A stretch of 64,000 nucleotides of DNA from Photobacterium toruni (GCF_024529955.1 NZ_AP024854.1:1178001-1242000), one strand, 5' to 3'; counted from the stretch's first letter, positions 8,420 through 18,069 are shown. A program made the numbers and translations. Notes: a model not told the origin generated them from the sequence alone.

Positions 8420-10140
8420 TATTTATTCTCCATTGGCTTCAGATCTTTCAGAGTATAATTACTGCCATTCTTAGTGAGCTTGAACCGAATCGATTGCCCC
8501 TGTTTAAGATTCGTTAATGCAATAGTATCGTTGACGGTAAAATTCATTTCGCCTGCGTGCCATTTCCATTCAGGCACTGCTTGGTGGTTTATCGTGATCA
8601 TATTGAATGCGGGCATTAGCATTGAGATATCACCGTTTACCCACACTTCATTGGCAATACTGCGAGTCTGTTGCTTATAATCAATGATGTTATATTGATT
8701 ATTAGCGGTTTTTTGCAGTTCAAATTCAATCTGCTGACCAATTGCTAACTCTTTAATTTTAATATTTTTATCAAGATTAAAGTCCATCGTCATCGCGGGC
8801 CAATTCCAAGCACTGACTGGCTGGTGGTTGATGGTTAATATTCGTTGATCAGCATTGATCGCAGTGATCTCTCCTTGAACCCAAGTGACAGAGGCGACTT
8901 TATCGACACTGTCGATACTATTTATACGTGATAGATCAGCACTTTTACTGGATTCGGAATCAAGCATAAATTGTGCAGAGGTGACAATACGATCGGTAGT
9001 GGTTAATCCTGCGATAACTTCCACGAGATTATCAGCTTCACGACCAATACGGATCTTTGCTGATCGGTATTTCCCATTACCTTCGGCGATTACAACTCGA
9101 GTCATATTGCCTGATCGAATCACGGCTTGAGTCGGAATAGTGAGAACAGCCGTTTCTGTTTTAGGGGTGAGGGTGATGTTGGCGAACATATTGGGTTTTA
9201 ATTGCTCATTATGATTAGCAAACTTTAACCGCATTCGTAATGTACGCGTTTTGGGATCTAAAATAGGGTAAACATAATCCACTTTCCCTTGCCATTGTTG
9301 GCCGGGAATAGCGTCTAGTGTCATGCTTGCTTTGCTGCCTGTGGTTATCCAATGTGCTTGACGTTCAAATATTTCAGCATTAACCCAGACTTCATTAAGA
9401 GGTCCTGCACTAATAGCGGCTTGTGCGGGTGATAAATAGCCCCCTTCACGAATATTTAAGCTTGCAATAACACCATCAGCGATGGCTTTGATTTTGATGG
9501 TTTTTGTCGCTTTACCTGTTTTGATAATACGTTCAATTTGTTGTTTATCGACCCCAAGGGCGGCTAAACGCTCACGGGCTCCTTGCATTAATCCTTGTCG
9601 ACCAGTGCGATAAGCATTAAGTAATTCTTGCTGAGATTTAACTAATTCAGGTGAATAAAGAGTAAATAACACATCATCTTTATGTACCTGTTCACCAACG
9701 GCATTGACGTATAGTTTTTGAACCCAACCACTGACACGAATATTGGTTTGCCAGAGGTGGCTTTCATCAAAAGCAACGTAGCCAATGGTATTTATTTGGG
9801 GAGCTAATTTTTGTTTAATAACCGCTGCTGTTTTTACACCTAAATTATTTTCAACCGCAGCATCAATAATAACCGTCCCGGCAACATTTTCTTTGGCAGG
9901 GTCTTTTTTCGCATAGAAAGGAATGAGATCCATCCCCATTGGTGATTTACCTGGTTTATCACGGCGGTAATTGGGATCCATTGGCGCAACCCAATATAAT
10001 GGTTCTTTGTCTGCCGTTATGGTTGCAGCAGCCATCGTGGGTGTTGAGTTGCTTGAGATATAATATGTTGCTGTAGCGCCAATAGCTGCACCAATAAGTA
10101 ACATAACGGTGGCAATTTTAATGGTATTTTTTGACGTCAT
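8419..10140 (-). CDS. cusB: CusB-like periplasmic adaptor fused to two C-terminal CusF-type copper-binding domains
   Basis: The 573-residue adaptor has an N-terminal anchor (8-28), a short heavy-metal-binding domain (49-76, YWVAPMDPN ... GKSPMGMDLIPFY) and membrane-fusion-protein lipoyl/beta-barrel parts (about 105-395). Two tandem CusF-like OB folds end the protein. The first (about 418-490) has the Cu(I) site WNWPAMTM (445-452). The second (about 498-570) has WKWHAGEMNF (525-534). E. coli encodes CusF separately, so these domains would make a built-in metallochaperone that loads the pump. The second domain keeps W and M but differs around the first Met. It lies 12 bp after cusC and overlaps cusA by one base. 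Confidence 0.9.
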   Translation of the reverse strand: MTSKNTIKIATVMLLIGAAIGATATYYISSNSTPTMAAATITADKEPLYWVAPMDPNYRRDKPGKSPMGMDLIPFYAKKDPAKENVAGTVIIDAAVENNLGVKTAAVIKQKLAPQINTIGYVAFDESHLWQTNIRVSGWVQKLYVNAVGEQVHKDDVLFTLYSPELVKSQQELLNAYRTGRQGLMQGARERLAALGVDKQQIERIIKTGKATKTIKIKAIADGVIASLNIREGGYLSPAQAAISAGPLNEVWVNAEIFERQAHWITTGSKASMTLDAIPGQQWQGKVDYVYPILDPKTRTLRMRLKFANHNEQLKPNMFANITLTPKTETAVLTIPTQAVIRSGNMTRVVIAEGNGKYRSAKIRIGREADNLVEVIAGLTTTDRIVTSAQFMLDSESSKSADLSRINSIDSVDKVASVTWVQGEITAINADQRILTINHQPVSAWNWPAMTMDFNLDKNIKIKELAIGQQIEFELQKTANNQYNIIDYKQQTRSIANEVWVNGDISMLMPAFNMITINHQAVPEWKWHAGEMNFTVNDTIALTNLKQGQSIRFKLTKNGSNYTLKDLKPMENK

Positions 10141-10152
10141 GGGATTACCTAC

Positions 10153-11529
10153 TTATTGATTATTATTGATAGCTGTTGAGTGCTGTAGCTGTAACGATTG
10201 TGGTTGAATATCAAAACCATTTACTAATGCAGCTAAGTTACTGTTAGTAATGTTTAAATCTGTAATAACTCGAGCCTGCTCAATAACGAGTGCTAGCTCA
10301 TCAGTGGCTGCGATAATCACATTATTAAATTGTGCGGTATTGTTTTGATAACCACGTTCAACCGCCTGCGTACGTGCTTTTGCTTGAGTAAGTAGGCTAG
10401 TTGTATAGCGAGATAAGCGTTGGCTTAAATTATTCCGTTCAACCAGCAGGGCATTAACGTTAGCATTCATTTGGTTTAGCAATAGATCTCGCTGGGATTT
10501 TGCTGCGCCCACTTGATATTGGGCTGCCGCATAATGATGATCTTGACGATTATCAGTAAATAGCGGTAAATCCATGGTGAGATATGCACTAACGAGATCA
10601 GAGGCAGGTTTGCCCGACATGCCATTGGCTTGGCGAGAGGCATACATAACTTCAATGCCAAATTGAGGTTTGTAGGCTTGTTGGCTAATAGCGACTTGGG
10701 TTTCATTTGCAGCAATAGCACTATTGGCAATAAGTACCAGTGGATGTTGTTTTAGTAATGAATAATGTTGGGTAGTGGCCGTTAAACGCGGCATTAATTG
10801 GTTAAGATGTTGCCAAGATAACTGGTTTGATGCTTGGACTATTGTTTGATTGGTAAGCCAATCTGCACCTAGCCATTCAGACAGTTGTGCCATGATGCGA
10901 TGTTGTGTTTGTAGATTTGTTTGTAATTTATCTTCTATCTTAATAAGTTGCAGCTTAACTTGGAGTGAATCTTGCGCTTCACCACTACCGATAGCGTAAT
11001 TAGTGTTGGTGACGTTAGCTAATTCGGTTACCAGACGATGGTTACGTTGTAAGGTACGGTAAACAGATTGTTGATAGCCCAATTCTAACCACAACTGCGT
11101 CATCTTATTGGTAATATCAAGCTCACGAACCGCTTGTTGAGTACCAATAGCCTGTGCTTGAATCTCACCTTTTTGTTGCTGTAAATCAAGAGTGTTACCA
11201 CGGTCAAATTGTTGCATTAAGCCAATTGATAGCGTGGTCATTGGATCAGTATTAAGAGAAAAGCTATCTGTAGGCAAACCACCGACACCCAGTTTTAACT
11301 TGGGATCAGGTAAGCTGTTGGTGCCTAAACTGGTTTCATGCATTGCCCGTTGTTGAGCACTAATTTGAGCTATATTGGCATCGTTCTTAATCGCTTTAGT
11401 GATCAGTCGTGTCAATTGTTGCGATTGCTGTGTGGTTGCCGCAACTGTTTTTGGTGATGCAAACAGAGTTGCAGGTGTTATTGCGCTAGCAGTGATAGCC
11501 AGAACTAGCATAGAAGTTGTAACGTTCAT
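10153..11529 (-). CDS. cusC: CusC-like outer-membrane efflux channel (TolC family)
   Basis: This TolC-family protein has a signal peptide (MNVTTSMLVLAITASAITPA) and the repeated long-helix pattern of outer-membrane efflux proteins through the body. I chose the ATG at 11529, which has GGA 7 nt upstream. A TTG at 11541 would add four residues and spoil the signal peptide start. It would form the outer-membrane exit duct for the CusA/CusB complex. It is the first of the tightly spaced cusCBA-cupredoxin genes. About 220 bp separate it from the upstream Cys-rich gene. Confidence 0.85.
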   Translation of the reverse strand: MNVTTSMLVLAITASAITPATLFASPKTVAATTQQSQQLTRLITKAIKNDANIAQISAQQRAMHETSLGTNSLPDPKLKLGVGGLPTDSFSLNTDPMTTLSIGLMQQFDRGNTLDLQQQKGEIQAQAIGTQQAVRELDITNKMTQLWLELGYQQSVYRTLQRNHRLVTELANVTNTNYAIGSGEAQDSLQVKLQLIKIEDKLQTNLQTQHRIMAQLSEWLGADWLTNQTIVQASNQLSWQHLNQLMPRLTATTQHYSLLKQHPLVLIANSAIAANETQVAISQQAYKPQFGIEVMYASRQANGMSGKPASDLVSAYLTMDLPLFTDNRQDHHYAAAQYQVGAAKSQRDLLLNQMNANVNALLVERNNLSQRLSRYTTSLLTQAKARTQAVERGYQNNTAQFNNVIIAATDELALVIEQARVITDLNITNSNLAALVNGFDIQPQSLQLQHSTAINNNQ

Positions 11530-11750
11530 AACGTAATCCAATCTTCCATAAGCAAAGATAAAACAATAGTAGTGATGATCTAATTATTATTACGTAGTTA
11601 GTTAAGTAATAATGGTCAAGAACAGCATTGAATTAAATAAAACTTATGGTGATCTTAGATCTGCTGCAAAATAATTAAATACAGATCATAAGATGCAATT
11701 AATCTATCACGGACAAAATGATGTCGTGAGTAAAAATAGATTAAACGGAT

Positions 11751-12143
11751 TTATGCTATTGGAGGACGATATAACGTTGGAGTAGTGGTATTTAATTGAT
11801 GTGTTTTTTCTATCGCGATGAGCGTTAGATTTGATGGCTGAGATAAGTGTTCAAATTGGCTCGGGAGAAAAGCAATATTACTTAAACATGCAACAGAGCA
11901 GCAGTTATCAATCCCGCCCATTTTATCGCAATGTACTGTTGATTGTTGTGCTTGGTGGTGTTGATGAGGTGTCATTGATTCATCATCACAGCAATCCATC
12001 GGTAATGACATTGTCATCATCGAGTTATTCATACCAAGCATTTTTATCGACATTAAAGGCGCACTAAAAGCAACACTTGATAGCAATAATGCTATAAGTG
12101 TAAAGCTTGTAATCCAGATTGTGTGAAGACGTTTGATATACAT
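11751..12143 (-). CDS. small Cys/His/Met-rich secreted protein upstream of the copper operon
   Basis: The 130-residue protein has a signal peptide (about 1-28, ending VAFSA). A Met-rich stretch is followed by MDCCDDES, an HQHH cluster and HCDKMGGIDNCCSVAC, and the protein ends LYRPPIA. The mix of Cys, His and Met after a signal peptide suggests periplasmic binding of Cu or another soft metal. The C-terminal YRPP tail resembles small CopL/CzcI/DUF2946-type proteins near metal efflux genes. I cannot place it firmly in a family. Its position upstream of cusC, same strand, supports a copper role. Confidence 0.6.
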   Translation of the reverse strand: MYIKRLHTIWITSFTLIALLLSSVAFSAPLMSIKMLGMNNSMMTMSLPMDCCDDESMTPHQHHQAQQSTVHCDKMGGIDNCCSVACLSNIAFLPSQFEHLSQPSNLTLIAIEKTHQLNTTTPTLYRPPIA

Positions 12144-12172
12144 CTTAAGCCTTTAATTAAAGTTAAGTTACA

Positions 12173-12203
12173 ATTATATGCGATAATCACAGTAAAGGGT
12201 CAA
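12173..12203 (-). promoter_or_regulatory. promoter with 19-bp spacer before the Cys-rich copper gene
   Basis: Read leftward, TTGACC (12198-12203) and a perfect TATAAT (12173-12178) are separated by 19 bp, 30 bp before the ATG. A 19-20 bp spacer is the hallmark of MerR/CueR-activated promoters, which fits a copper operon. However, the spacer shows no clear CueR-type dyad. Confidence 0.5.
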
Positions 12204-12439
12204 GTATTAATTGTTATTTAGACGGTGAATGAGCGCATAAAATGGCAAATATAGTGCGTTAATATGTTTAATATATTACTAGTCTATTTTTTATGATTAA
12301 TTATCAACCATATTTATCAGAAATAGTTTAATAAATTAAGCTGCGGTTTATTCACCCCACTGGTTTTTCTTGCTAATCTGTAATCATTATCGATAGCATC
12401 TATTGTTTTGGCTATTGTTCACTCAGAAGGTAATCTTGT

Positions 12440-13240
12440 TTGAATCATTTTGTTTGGGATGTTAATCCAATACTGGTGTCATTCTTTGGTTTAAAGATAC
12501 ATTGGTATGGCGTGCTATTTGCGCTCGCTATTACGTTTGGCTTCCAAGTTATGAAGTCAATTTATGAGCGTGAAAATAAACCTGTTGAAAGTTTAGATTC
12601 ATTACTGATGTATGCCGTAGTTGGTATCATTGTTGGCGCTCGATTATTTCATGTTGTGTTCTACGATCCAGATTATTATTGGGCACACCCTGCGAAAATC
12701 TTTGCAGTGTGGGAAGGTGGACTGGCAAGTCATGGTGGTGGCTTAGGTTTAATTATTGCGGTTTACTATTACAGTAAAAAGTATGCTATTGACCGTATGT
12801 GGCTTCTTGACCGATTAGCAATAGCAACTGCATTATTTGGTTTCTTTGTCCGTTTTGGTAATTTCTTTAACTCGGAAATCTTAGGTACACCAAGTAGCCT
12901 GCCATGGGCGGTCGTATTTGAGCGTGTTGATTTAGTACCACGTCATCCGGTTATGCTTTATGAAGGCTTTTCTTACTTAGCAATATTCTTCTTATTATTT
13001 GCTTTATATAGAAAAACTGATATTGGTAAGTATAAAGGATTGCTATTAGGTTGGTTCTTAGTGCTGGTGATGACAGTACGATTCTTATTAGAATTTATCA
13101 AGGTACACCAAGCGGATTATTCAACTGATATGGTAATTAATACTGGTCAGTTATTAAGTATTCCATTTATTTTAGTGGGTATCTATTTGGTAATAAAAGG
13201 CCAAAGAGAGCGTCATTTAGAACACGCTAAAAATAGTTAA
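12440..13240 (+). CDS. lgt: prolipoprotein diacylglyceryl transferase (Lgt), lone copy
   Basis: The 266-residue polytopic protein transfers diacylglyceryl from phosphatidylglycerol to the lipobox Cys of prolipoproteins. Key elements are HWYGVLFA (21-28), GARLFHVVFYDP (66-77), GGLASHGG (93-100), RFGNFFNSE (138-146) and PRHPVMLYE (167-175). The start is TTG with AGAAGG 9 nt upstream. The motif wording (YDPDYY, ASHGG, NSEILG, LSIPFILVGI) resembles Bacteroidetes-type Lgt more than E. coli Lgt, and the usual thyA neighbour is missing. It could be a second, acquired copy. Confidence 0.85.
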   Translation: MNHFVWDVNPILVSFFGLKIHWYGVLFALAITFGFQVMKSIYERENKPVESLDSLLMYAVVGIIVGARLFHVVFYDPDYYWAHPAKIFAVWEGGLASHGGGLGLIIAVYYYSKKYAIDRMWLLDRLAIATALFGFFVRFGNFFNSEILGTPSSLPWAVVFERVDLVPRHPVMLYEGFSYLAIFFLLFALYRKTDIGKYKGLLLGWFLVLVMTVRFLLEFIKVHQADYSTDMVINTGQLLSIPFILVGIYLVIKGQRERHLEHAKNS

Positions 13241-13268
13241 TGTAATGCTTTAAAAGCAGATAATAGCA

Positions 13269-13296
13269 AGCCGATCATCTGATCGGCTTTTTTTTA
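13269..13296 (+). terminator. intrinsic terminator of lgt
   Basis: The stem AGCCGATC / GATCGGCT with a short loop is followed by seven T residues, 28 bp after the stop. Confidence 0.9.
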
Positions 13297-13624
13297 TCTT
13301 GCATTCCATCTTTATTTAATAAGCTCAGTAATGAACGTTGAGTAACGATAATACCAACTTGCACCAGTGTGTATTTAAAAATAACAAACTCTCAGAGGCA
13401 TACGTTAATGCTTAAACACTACACTAAGTTAGTTATAGGTGATGTAAAATGTAAATCTACTTAATAAGACGCTGCATATTTGAGGTCATTAATGCGGTGA
13501 TGGAAAGTAAAAAGTTACTTTTATTATAATAGGAGTAATTGAATAATATTCTTAACAAGAAAATGAAATGAAAAATAGTAGTAAAAACAAATAAATGGGG
13601 TGAATAGTGACAGTGGCTTAAACG
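13297..13624. other. intergenic region without recognisable gene
   Basis: It lies between the convergent lgt and ECF transporter genes. Only very short frames (under 20 codons) are present and I see no RNA gene or repeat. Confidence 0.4.
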
Positions 13625-13652
13625 AAAAAACCGCCAATAAATGACGGTTTTT
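13625..13652 (-). terminator. terminator of the ECF transporter operon
   Basis: A stem of AAAAACCG(C)C and G(A)CGGTTTTT with one mismatch lies 20 bp after the ecfT stop and is followed on the minus strand by a T run. Confidence 0.75.
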
Positions 13653-13672
13653 ATTATGCTTTAGCGGTTGCT

Positions 13673-14515
13673 TTAGTGGAAAGGATACCAGAACAAGGTT
13701 GTTGATTGATAACGATGTAGAATCCCTAATCCAAGTACAATAACAATAATAGCTAAAGCAATAATGTCATTTTTTGTCATTGGTTTTAAGCTATACCAAG
13801 TACGTTTTTTATTACGGCCAAAACCACGCAGTGTCATCGCATTAGAAATCACATCGGCACGATCCAAGCTTGAAAAAATCAGAGGTCCCAAAATCTTAGC
13901 AACATTACGAATACGTGTAATGACAGGTGCTTTCTTTGAAATATCTACACCACGCGCTTGTTGAGCATGCATGATATTGGTGAAATCTTTCATCACTTCA
14001 GGTAAATAGCGCAACGTTAAACTTACTGCATACGCAATACGATAAGGTACACCTAACTTATTTAAGCTAGCTGAAAACTCTGTTGGGTGAGTGGTGAAAA
14101 CAAACACTAATGCAATCGGGAACATACTGAAATATTTAAGGGTAACAGTCAGTAAGTAAAATACAGTCTCAAGAGTTATATTATAGTGCCCAAGAAGATG
14201 TACTAGCACCGTGGTTGAATGCATGTAATCGGTACCTTGTTGAGGGGCAATCAAAAACATAAATAAAGCATTCATTAATAACACCACCGCAGTACCTACT
14301 AAGAGAGGTTTATAGACTGCAAATGGAATTTTAGTCGCTTTTAATAGCAATAATCCAACAATGATTAATCCACAAATAACCCGCAGATCAAAGGTGAGTA
14401 ATACCATAGTTACCCACGCCATAAATAACACAAACTTGGTAATACCGTTTAAAGCGTGAAGCCAAGAGTTGGTGTTGACATAACTAATGCCAAATTTTAA
14501 ATGTTTGCTTTTCAT
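13673..14515 (-). CDS. ECF transporter transmembrane protein EcfT (CbiQ family)
   Basis: The 280-residue protein has several membrane helices and a cytoplasmic coupling region. ARGVDISKK and SLDRADVISNAMTLRGFG are the typical EcfT coupling motifs, with A-R-G and an A-M-x-x-R-G signature. It couples ATP hydrolysis by the ATPase to the S component. It is the last gene of a three-gene leftward operon, 2 bp after the ATPase gene. Confidence 0.85.
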   Translation of the reverse strand: MKSKHLKFGISYVNTNSWLHALNGITKFVLFMAWVTMVLLTFDLRVICGLIIVGLLLLKATKIPFAVYKPLLVGTAVVLLMNALFMFLIAPQQGTDYMHSTTVLVHLLGHYNITLETVFYLLTVTLKYFSMFPIALVFVFTTHPTEFSASLNKLGVPYRIAYAVSLTLRYLPEVMKDFTNIMHAQQARGVDISKKAPVITRIRNVAKILGPLIFSSLDRADVISNAMTLRGFGRNKKRTWYSLKPMTKNDIIALAIIVIVLGLGILHRYQSTTLFWYPFH

Positions 14516-14517
14516 GG

Positions 14518-16212
14518 TTATTTATTTTTTAGTTCGTGGGCGATAAAACAGCGAATAAATTGATCGATATGTTCAATACCAATAGCTTGTGCTAATGAAT
14601 ATAAGCTAGTAACGGTTAAGTTAGCTTGATCCAGTAATGCTGGCTGGCTAAAAATATGGTTCACTTTATCATCGGTAAGTAAACGATTATCAGCAATCAC
14701 AATAGCGCGTTGGGTATATTCAAGTACCAAGTGCATATCATGTGAAATAATCACAATGGTTAGCCCTAATTTTTGATTCAGTTCTTGAATAAAGGCCATC
14801 ATAGCGGTGTAGTGATGGTAATCTTGGCCAGCAGTGGGTTCATCAAGAATCAATAGCTCAGGTTCCAGCACCAACATCGTTGCAATAGTTACTCGTTTTT
14901 TCTGACCAAAGCTTAATGCATCAACAGGCCAGTGGTGGTAGCGTCCTAGACCACAAAGTTTAAGCGTTGCTTCTACTTTTATTTTAATCTGATCTTCATC
15001 CATACCACGGTTACGTAACCCTGATGCCACTTCGTCAAAAATCATATGGTGCGAGATCATATGATTAGGGTTTTGCATCACCACACCAATATGTTGACTA
15101 CGCTCAAAAATAGATTGATTAGCTAAATCTTTACCATTAAGGGAAATAGTGCCGCTATCAGCTTCTAACACGCCCATAATTAAGCGAGTGATGGTTGATT
15201 TACCAGAGCCATTTTTTCCCATAATGGCAACAAATTCACCTTTATGAATATCAAAGCTGACATCATCTAAGGTATTACGAACTCCATCATAAGAATAACT
15301 GAGGTTGTTAACGCTTAATAGCACCTCATTGATAGGATCTAGCTGCGGTTGCTTAACCTGATGGAACCAATCTTCAAGTTGAGGCTTGAATTTATTTAGA
15401 TTGATTGTTGAAAAATAAGCGGGCTTATCTTCAGCAGTGATCGTACATCCCGCTGCTTTAATTGCAGAGATATATAGCGGCTCACGAATACCATGTTGTT
15501 GTAATAATGGGCTAGCTAATAGTTCGTCAGGGGTCATATCTGCAATGATTTCACCACGCTCCATCATGATAATGCGGTCAATTGGGCGGTGTAATACATC
15601 TTCTAAACGGTGTTCAATAATGATCACTGTTTTATTTGAATCTTTATGTAGATTATCAATGATTTCAATTGCCGCTTTACCTGTTTTGGGATCAAGGCTT
15701 GCAAGAGGTTCATCAAATAATAAAATATCAACGTCATCAACCATGACACCCGCCATAGAGACACGTTGTTTTTGACCGCCACTTAAGTCAAACGGAGAGT
15801 GATCTAAAATACTGTTTAAATCGACCATATTGGCAGTTGCTTGCACAATTTCACGCATTTTTTGTTGTGGAATCATTTGGTTTTCAAGCGCAAAAGCAAT
15901 ATCTTCACCTACACTTAATCCCACAAATTGACCATCTGTATCCTGCAATACAGTACCAACCATACTGGTGCAGTGATCAAGATCTAATGTGTGCGTATTT
16001 TTACCATTAATATATAATTCGCCACTGCAATCACCTTTAATTGCATGAGGAATCAGTCCATTAAGGCATTGACCTAATGTTGATTTACCACAACCACTTG
16101 GACCAATAAGCGCAATTTTTTCGCCTTTATTAATCGTCAGGTTAATATTCTTAAGGGTTGGGTTTTCAAGTGCCCAATATTTAAACGAAAAGTTATTAAA
16201 GACGATACTCAT
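14518..16212 (-). CDS. ECF transporter double ATPase (fused EcfA1-EcfA2)
   Basis: The 564-residue protein contains two complete ABC ATPase domains. Domain 1 has Walker A GPSGCGKST, signature LSGGQKQR and Walker B ILLFDEPLASLDP. Domain 2 has GKNGSGKST, LSFGQKKR and LLILDEPTAGQD. E. coli-type importers use one domain per chain, whereas fused EcfAA is normal for this ECF group. It powers uptake through EcfT and the S component. The gene is spaced 2 bp from each neighbour. Confidence 0.9.
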   Translation of the reverse strand: MSIVFNNFSFKYWALENPTLKNINLTINKGEKIALIGPSGCGKSTLGQCLNGLIPHAIKGDCSGELYINGKNTHTLDLDHCTSMVGTVLQDTDGQFVGLSVGEDIAFALENQMIPQQKMREIVQATANMVDLNSILDHSPFDLSGGQKQRVSMAGVMVDDVDILLFDEPLASLDPKTGKAAIEIIDNLHKDSNKTVIIIEHRLEDVLHRPIDRIIMMERGEIIADMTPDELLASPLLQQHGIREPLYISAIKAAGCTITAEDKPAYFSTINLNKFKPQLEDWFHQVKQPQLDPINEVLLSVNNLSYSYDGVRNTLDDVSFDIHKGEFVAIMGKNGSGKSTITRLIMGVLEADSGTISLNGKDLANQSIFERSQHIGVVMQNPNHMISHHMIFDEVASGLRNRGMDEDQIKIKVEATLKLCGLGRYHHWPVDALSFGQKKRVTIATMLVLEPELLILDEPTAGQDYHHYTAMMAFIQELNQKLGLTIVIISHDMHLVLEYTQRAIVIADNRLLTDDKVNHIFSQPALLDQANLTVTSLYSLAQAIGIEHIDQFIRCFIAHELKNK

Positions 16213-16214
16213 GA

Positions 16215-16766
16215 TTAATAAGCCTCTTTTAGGTTAAAGCTTTGCTGCTTACGCTTAGCTACCGATGTCAGAATTAAATGACCTACAAAGGCGATAATAA
16301 CGGTATTACTTAATGCAATAATAACTAATTGTACGAGTACTTTAGTAAACGGTTCGGCATAGAGAACGGCATCAAGAAAAGCAGAACAGCCATAGCCAAC
16401 GACATTGGCAACAAAGGCAAGTAGCACGAATAGGCTAAAATCAAGTTTAGAGAAGCATCCCATTTCTAAACGGCCGCGAGTAAGAATAGGATAAAGGCCG
16501 ATAATTAAGCCAACAATGCCTGAGCCCAGTTCCCATGTAAACCATACACCCCAACCAGCAAATAGGTCTGTCACCCAATGGCCAATAATACCAACAAGAA
16601 AGCCAACCAGAGGACCGAAGAGAACTGCAAATAAGGCTAAAACAGCCATTGCAGGTTTTAGGGTGGTGTTAGCAAAAACAGGGATACCGAACATAGGTAA
16701 ACCACCGATGCCATATAAGGCTGCACCAATTGCAATAACAACAACTGTTTTAGCAGAAAGACTCAT
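16215..16766 (-). CDS. ECF transporter S component, UPF0397 family
   Basis: The 183-residue membrane protein has the hallmark start [20 protein letters not shown]. It also has [26 protein letters not shown] and [22 protein letters not shown], which mark UPF0397. S components bind the substrate. Databases label this family riboflavin-type, but substrates of UPF0397 members are not settled and I cannot assign one. It is the first gene of the ECF operon, so leader elements upstream control all three genes. Confidence 0.85.
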   Translation of the reverse strand: MSLSAKTVVVIAIGAALYGIGGLPMFGIPVFANTTLKPAMAVLALFAVLFGPLVGFLVGIIGHWVTDLFAGWGVWFTWELGSGIVGLIIGLYPILTRGRLEMGCFSKLDFSLFVLLAFVANVVGYGCSAFLDAVLYAEPFTKVLVQLVIIALSNTVIIAFVGHLILTSVAKRKQQSFNLKEAY

Positions 16767-16900
16767 AACTTAACCTTGTTAACTCAGCCATGGAGACATT
16801 TAGCCATCAATGACATGCAATAATTGGATTATATTAGTGCTTATGGTTGTAATCATCGTGTTACAGATTAGACAGGCCATGCCAATTAGCAGAGTACCGT

Positions 16901-16916
16901 GATAGTAATTACTATC
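16901..16916. repeat. perfect 16-bp palindrome in the ECF operon leader
   Basis: GATAGTAATTACTATC is a perfect palindrome 135 bp upstream of the S-component gene. It could be an operator or an RNA hairpin in the leader. Confidence 0.45.
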
Positions 16917-17055
16917 CTTTGTGGTAACTCAGCATTAATAATCCATTATTAAGCAGGAGCGGTGTAAGTCTTTTCAATATGAAAACGGAGTATATCGTAA
17001 GTGTGAAACCAAAAGCGGCGCTATGATAGCGTAATCTTTCACGGAAAGGAATGCT

Positions 17056-17071
17056 TTACATCTAGACGGCT
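17056..17071. promoter_or_regulatory. possible tandem MetJ boxes in the ECF/uvrY intergenic region
   Basis: Two adjacent 8-mers, TTACATCT and AGACGGCT, match the MetJ consensus AGACGTCT at 5/8 and 7/8. They sit just downstream of a candidate leftward promoter (TTGATA, then TTATTC after about 18 bp). This would give the ECF operon a leader of nearly 300 nt. The region 16767-17424 otherwise holds only the palindrome at 16901 and a hairpin at 17377-17394 in front of uvrY. Confidence 0.3.
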
Positions 17072-17424
17072 AAAGAATAATCAGCCATGAGTTTATCTTA
17101 TCAAATATAGGTTAATAAACTGTTATAGCTTACTGATTTGGCTGTTTTTTATCATGCTATTGTTAGTATATGTACAGACTGGTTTTTTGGGGCTTTATTT
17201 TTATTATAAAATAGACAATAATCGAACAACGGTCATTATTTTACAGCGCGTAAAAAATAGATAACTGTAAACTGTCAAGTCTTAACTTTATGTGAAACTT
17301 TGCACTGAGACACAGAATCAGTATAAGGTTCATGGTTTAGTTAAGGTAGAATTATAAGTATTAGTGAGTTAGCTGTCCCGCCATTGTGGCAGGGTGCAGA
17401 GCCAAATCATATTGGAGATACAGC

Positions 17425-18069
17425 TTGATTAATGTATTCCTTGTAGATGATCACGAACTGGTTCGCACAGGGATCCGACGTCTTCTTGAAGATGTCCGTG
17501 GTATTAAAGTGGTAGGGGAAGCCATCAGTGGTGAGGAAGCCGTAAAATGGTGTCGAAGCAATCATGCCGACATTATTCTTATGGATATGAATATGCCAGG
17601 TATCGGTGGTCTTGAAGCTACCCGTAAAATTTTACGCTTCAATCCCGATGTTAAAATTATTGTATTAACCGTACATACTGAAAATCCGTTTCCAACTAAA
17701 GTTATGCAAGCTGGTGCTTCTGGTTATTTAACCAAAGGTGCTGGGCCTGATGATATGGTTAACGCTATTCGTATGGTTAATAGTGGTCAACGGTATATTT
17801 CATCTGAAATTGCTCAACAAATGGCTTTAAGTCAGTTCGCGCCAGATTCAGAAAATCCATTTAAAGAACTGTCAGAGCGTGAGTTACAGATCATGATGAT
17901 GATCACCAAAGGACAAAAAGTTACCGATATATCAGAGCAATTAAGTTTAAGCCCTAAGACTGTAAATAGTTACCGTTATCGTTTATTTAATAAGTTAAAT
18001 ATTAGTGGTGATGTTGAGTTAACACATCTAGCGATTCGTCATGGCATGCTTGATACCGAGACATTATAG
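17425..18069 (+). CDS. uvrY: response regulator UvrY/GacA
   Basis: The 214-residue protein has a receiver domain ([13 protein letters not shown], phospho-Asp in ILMDMNMPG about residue 54, Lys in LTKGAG). A LuxR-type HTH follows ([16 protein letters not shown] ... [17 protein letters not shown]). It is the partner of BarA/GacS and activates csr small-RNA genes. The start chosen is TTG at 17425 because GGAG lies 7 nt upstream and the protein then begins [10 protein letters not shown] like its orthologues; longer frames add unrelated residues. The stop overlaps the uvrC start by one base. Confidence 0.92.
   Translation: MINVFLVDDHELVRTGIRRLLEDVRGIKVVGEAISGEEAVKWCRSNHADIILMDMNMPGIGGLEATRKILRFNPDVKIIVLTVHTENPFPTKVMQAGASGYLTKGAGPDDMVNAIRMVNSGQRYISSEIAQQMALSQFAPDSENPFKELSERELQIMMMITKGQKVTDISEQLSLSPKTVNSYRYRLFNKLNISGDVELTHLAIRHGMLDTETL

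Noticed and set aside
11702..11745. Hairpin between the Cys-rich gene and cusC as terminator
   Set aside because: The stem has a bulge and no T run on the minus strand, so read-through into cusC is as likely.
13408..13464. 18-codon frame in the lgt/ecfT gap
   Set aside because: Too short, no ribosome site and no notable composition.
16767..17424. TPP, FMN or cobalamin riboswitch before the ECF operon
   Set aside because: None of their conserved core motifs could be found on the minus strand by eye.
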